Shown one piece after another: positions 61,628-64,000 of a stretch of 64,000 nt of DNA. The notes under the pieces are model-generated. The model saw only the letters and a program-made list of their open reading frames with translations, had not been told where the DNA came from and ran no database searches. The DNA comes from Rhizobium sp. Pop5 (lineage in GTDB: Bacteria > Pseudomonadota > Alphaproteobacteria > Rhizobiales > Rhizobiaceae): assembly GCF_024721175.1 (NCBI RefSeq), contig NZ_CP099401.1, positions 248,001-312,000 of the forward strand, written 5' to 3'. Numbering within the stretch: position 1 is the first letter of the stretch; every line of letters begins with the position of its first letter. The position numbers were made by a program, and so were the translations under genes.

Positions 61628-61829
61628 TTCCCCACCCCGAAGATTCTGCGGCATCCCTGGATATCGTGCTTCAGGGCATGCCGCAGATAGCCGGTTCATG
61701 GTGCTGGCGACGCAGAGCCATGAACGGCACCAAGATGCTTCAGCGCGCCGGCTTCGGCAAGATCTTTCCCGGGGGCTATTTCTTCACTGACGCGCATCGG
61801 CGGATTTTCGCCGGCGATCAATCTGCGGG

Positions 61830-62609
61830 CTACGCGACGGCTCGGCGGGCGGTGATGATCCACGCGTGGGAGTCGAAAAATACGCCTTCCGGGGTCGCGT
61901 GCGCCTCGAGCAAATCGCGCAGCCGCTGGCGCGGATTGTCGGGCGGTTCATTCGTCTGCGCGAGCGCGTCCGTCACAAGATAAAGGCTGCTGAGCGCCTC
62001 CAATGCCGCATCGACGTCCGCTCCGTAGAAGACCGGCTCTCGCACGTCGATAAAGTCGATCGCGGTAAAGCCGCCGGCGCGCAGAAGGCCGGTCGCAACG
62101 GCAGGATCGCCAAGCGAAAACGGATTGGGAGCGCCTGCGGAAACCGCAGTTGCAGGCGCCAGGGCTTGCCGGATGGCGCCGGACCACTGGTTACGCTCCG
62201 CGCTTTGCCACACCATCCATGCAAGGCGTGCGTCCGGACGTAGCGCCCGGCCGATATTGGCAAAGGCCGCCGCCGGGTCGGCAAAGAACATCACGCCGAA
62301 CCGGCTGATGCAGAGATCGAAACGGGCCGTCGGAAACGCGTGGGATTGTGCGTCGCCCTGTTCGAACACCGCATTCCGCAACCCTTCCGCGGCGCTCCGT
62401 CGCCTCGCGATCTCGAGCATCTCCCCGGAGGTATCCACGCCGACCGCTTCTCCCTCAGCCGCAGCGCGGGCGGCCTCACGTGTCGTTTGCCCCGCGCCGC
62501 AGCCGATGTCGAGCACCCGATCATCCGCACCGACATTCGCGGCAACCCGAAGGTGCTGATTATGCCGCGCCAGTTCTGCGTCGTAAAAGTCGGCACGATC
62601 CAACGCCAT
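61830..62609 (-). CDS. Class I SAM-dependent methyltransferase
   Basis: 259 aa. Motif I is VLDIGCGAGQTTREAA (residues about 33-48), then acidic VGVDTSGEML, EQGDAQSH and FDLCISRFGVMFFAD, all typical of UbiE/Ubiquinone-type methyltransferases. The acceptor is unknown. ATG 62609 or GTG 62612 start; AGGGAGAGCGAG upstream. It is divergent from the hydrolase gene at 62676. Confidence 0.85.
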   Translation of the reverse strand: MALDRADFYDAELARHNQHLRVAANVGADDRVLDIGCGAGQTTREAARAAAEGEAVGVDTSGEMLEIARRRSAAEGLRNAVFEQGDAQSHAFPTARFDLCISRFGVMFFADPAAAFANIGRALRPDARLAWMVWQSAERNQWSGAIRQALAPATAVSAGAPNPFSLGDPAVATGLLRAGGFTAIDFIDVREPVFYGADVDAALEALSSLYLVTDALAQTNEPPDNPRQRLRDLLEAHATPEGVFFDSHAWIITARRAVA

Positions 62610-62675
62610 CACTCGCTCTCCCTCAACCTGACGGTTTCGATTTCCTCGAAAACAGATTGCATATCAGGATCAGTT

Positions 62676-63587
62676 ATGCAAGATAGAACCAGTTTCAAAT
62701 TGCAATCGGATGGCGCGGTCATGGAACCTCTAAAATCGCTTCTCATCACTGAAAAGATTGTCGAACGCAAGGATGCAGAATTGCAAACCCAGGCCTTCGG
62801 CAATCCGGCCCAGCCGCCCGTCCTGCTGATCATGGGGGTGATGTCTTCGATGCTGTGGTGGCCGGAAAGATTCTGCGAGGGACTGGCCGCCCAGGGGCGT
62901 TACGTCATCCGCTACGACCAGCGGGACACCGGCCTTTCCACGCACTATCCACCAGCCAAACCCGGCTATTCGTTCCGCGATCTGTCTGACGATGCCATCG
63001 CTATTCTCGATGGCTACCGGATTGAAGCCGCGCATCTGGTGGGCATGTCGATGGGCGGTTTCGTCGTGCAGGAGGCCGCATTGCGCCATACCGGGCGTGT
63101 GCGGACCCTCACCCTGATTAGCTCGTCGCCGGTCGGGGTCGGCGGCCTGCCCTCCTCCACCGCAGCCTATAAGGAACACTCCGCGGCTGCGGAAACGATC
63201 GACTGGTCCGACCTTGAAGCCATTGCCGATTTCCTGCGGCGCGACTCAGCCATGCTTGCCGGCACGAGGCATGCTCACGATGCCGAGGCGTCGAAGGCCC
63301 TGATCGCGCGTGACATGGAACGCGCGCCGTCCTTTGTCAGCGCGACAAACCACTTCATGCTGTTGGGCGGGGATGAGGGCGCCAAGCTCCATGCGTCGCG
63401 ATTGGAGGTACCGGTTCTCGCAATCCACGGCACATCCGATCCGCTATTCCCTATCGAGCATGGAGAGGCCTTCACTCGTGTCGTTGCGAACGCCGAACTG
63501 CACCGGATTGCCGGCGGAGGACATGAAATTCACGATCGCGATATCGATGAGATGGTGCGCGCGATCGCGAGGCACACCGCCCCTTGA
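62676..63587 (+). CDS. Alpha/beta hydrolase
   Basis: 303 aa. The nucleophile elbow is GMSMGG (Ser), the oxyanion stretch LLIMGVMSSMLWW, the acid Asp in HGTSDPLFP and the His in AGGGHEIHD. Family members include esterases, lactonases and epoxide hydrolases; the substrate is unknown. ATG 62676 with AGGAT upstream. The long open frame before it is antisense to the methyltransferase gene. Confidence 0.85.
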   Translation: MQDRTSFKLQSDGAVMEPLKSLLITEKIVERKDAELQTQAFGNPAQPPVLLIMGVMSSMLWWPERFCEGLAAQGRYVIRYDQRDTGLSTHYPPAKPGYSFRDLSDDAIAILDGYRIEAAHLVGMSMGGFVVQEAALRHTGRVRTLTLISSSPVGVGGLPSSTAAYKEHSAAAETIDWSDLEAIADFLRRDSAMLAGTRHAHDAEASKALIARDMERAPSFVSATNHFMLLGGDEGAKLHASRLEVPVLAIHGTSDPLFPIEHGEAFTRVVANAELHRIAGGGHEIHDRDIDEMVRAIARHTAP

Positions 63588-63634
63588 AAGTGCCGAGATC
63601 CGTTCAAAGCCGCTCCAAAAAGCGGTTGGTGACA

Positions 63635-63669
63635 TCATGCATGCCGGCCCTTGAAACCGGCATGCATGA
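63635..63669. terminator. Terminator-like hairpin between convergent genes
   Basis: TCATGCATGCCGG and CCGGCATGCATGA form 13 perfect pairs around a nine-base loop. It lies between the hydrolase (ending 63587) and msrA (ending 63676). Confidence 0.6.
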
Positions 63670-63675
63670 ACAGCG

Positions 63676-64000
63676 TCAGGCGATCTTCTGGCGGGCCGGT
63701 AGTTTCCAGTTGGGCCGGACGAAGTGGCATGTGTAGCCGTTCGGGATGCGCTCGAGATAGTCCTGGTGCTCGGGTTCGGCTTCCCAGAAATCGCTGGCCG
63801 GTACGACTTCGGTGACGACCTTGCCGGGCCATAGGCCCGAGGCGTCGACGTCAGCGATCGTATCCCTCGCGACACGCTCCTGTTCGGGGCTGACGTAGAA
63901 GATCGCCGAGCGATAGCTCATGCCGACATCGTTGCCCTGGCGGTTGCGCGTGGTCGGGTCGTGGATCTGGAAGAAGAATTCAAGGATGTCGCGATAGCTG
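63676..64000 (-). CDS. msrA: Peptide methionine sulfoxide reductase MsrA (5' end beyond window)
   Basis: C-terminal part of MsrA on the minus strand; the frame is open from the window edge at 64000. It includes [20 protein letters not shown], the highly conserved MsrA stretch after the catalytic domain core, then FYVSPEQ and the C-terminal [20 protein letters not shown]. The GCFW active-site motif lies outside the window. MsrA reduces S-methionine sulfoxide in proteins. The final 18 residues hold no obvious resolving Cys. Confidence 0.93.
   Translation of the reverse strand, partial: SYRDILEFFFQIHDPTTRNRQGNDVGMSYRSAIFYVSPEQERVARDTIADVDASGLWPGKVVTEVVPASDFWEAEPEHQDYLERIPNGYTCHFVRPNWKLPARQKIA

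Noticed and set aside
61720..61990. Forward frame starting MNGTKMLQRAGFGKIFPGGY
   Set aside because: No ribosome-binding site and it runs into the antisense of the methyltransferase gene; possibly chance.
1..64000. CRISPR arrays, tRNA and rRNA genes
   Set aside because: No regularly spaced direct repeats, tRNA cloverleaf-like sequence or rRNA stretch was recognised by eye; a tRNAscan-SE and CRISPR search would settle it.

Overview
This window looks like chromosome or chromid/plasmid DNA from an alphaproteobacterium of the Rhizobium leguminosarum/etli type. The evidence is high GC with strong GC3 bias, three CUT2-type sugar ABC transport systems, FixL/FixJ/FixK-like regulators, rhizobial small hypothetical proteins, and densely packed operons with TAATG and ATGA stop/start overlaps. 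No rRNA, tRNA or CRISPR array was seen. The species call is an inference from gene style, not from a marker gene.

Layout. (1) 17-4300: a sugar ABC ATPase, two permeases and an SMP-30/gluconolactonase-like enzyme. (2) 4539-11215: a six-gene signalling operon encoding a GGDEF-EAL protein, a degenerate HATPase-like protein, a STAS-methyltransferase fusion, a membrane dCache-HAMP-PP2C phosphatase, an anti-sigma-type HATPase kinase and a STAS antagonist. It resembles the SiaABCD/Slr1859-1861 partner-switching modules but has two unusual parts, and it is the best candidate here for an undescribed system. (3) 11335-17668: a TauD-like dioxygenase, a LacI regulator broken by a one-base frameshift in a G tract, and a divergent ribose-type ABC operon. 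(4) 17669-24181: a decayed island with a vapBC deletion scar, an IS30-family element, and an RTX/HExxH protein gene split by an IS3-family (IS150-like) element with a 3-bp target duplication. Excising that element restores the reading frame exactly. (5) 24182-25100: ribB under an FMN riboswitch.

(6) 25175-35592: a divergent sugar or polyol catabolic locus. The leftward operon encodes an ABC importer, two short-chain dehydrogenases and triose-phosphate isomerase. The rightward operon encodes a two-subunit transketolase, an FGGY kinase and a SorC-type regulator. The gene set fits the transketolase route described for D-apiose (apulose-4-phosphate + GAP to DHAP + xylulose-5-P), with the isomerase recycling DHAP to GAP. 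(7) 35839-53530: envelope and stress genes (DUF3300/DUF2950, DUF3302-HlyD, SulP, PPK2, AI-2E permease), a FixL/FixJ-like two-component pair, a FixK-like regulator, and three paralogues of a membrane TPR protein family, one of them truncated. (8) 53576-64000: L,D-transpeptidase and OmpA-like lipoprotein, a formamidase-family protein, a YghU-type GST, a universal stress protein behind a perfect FNR/FixK box, CbpA-CbpM chaperones, a three-gene phospholipid-type operon (CDP-alcohol transferase, PlsC, CdsA), a methyltransferase, an alpha/beta hydrolase and a 5'-truncated msrA running off the right edge.

The main theme is nutrient import linked to sensing. Three sugar importers each sit with regulators or catabolic enzymes, next to c-di-GMP/partner-switching signalling and an oxygen-type FixLJ-FixK set that may act on the stress gene at 57652.
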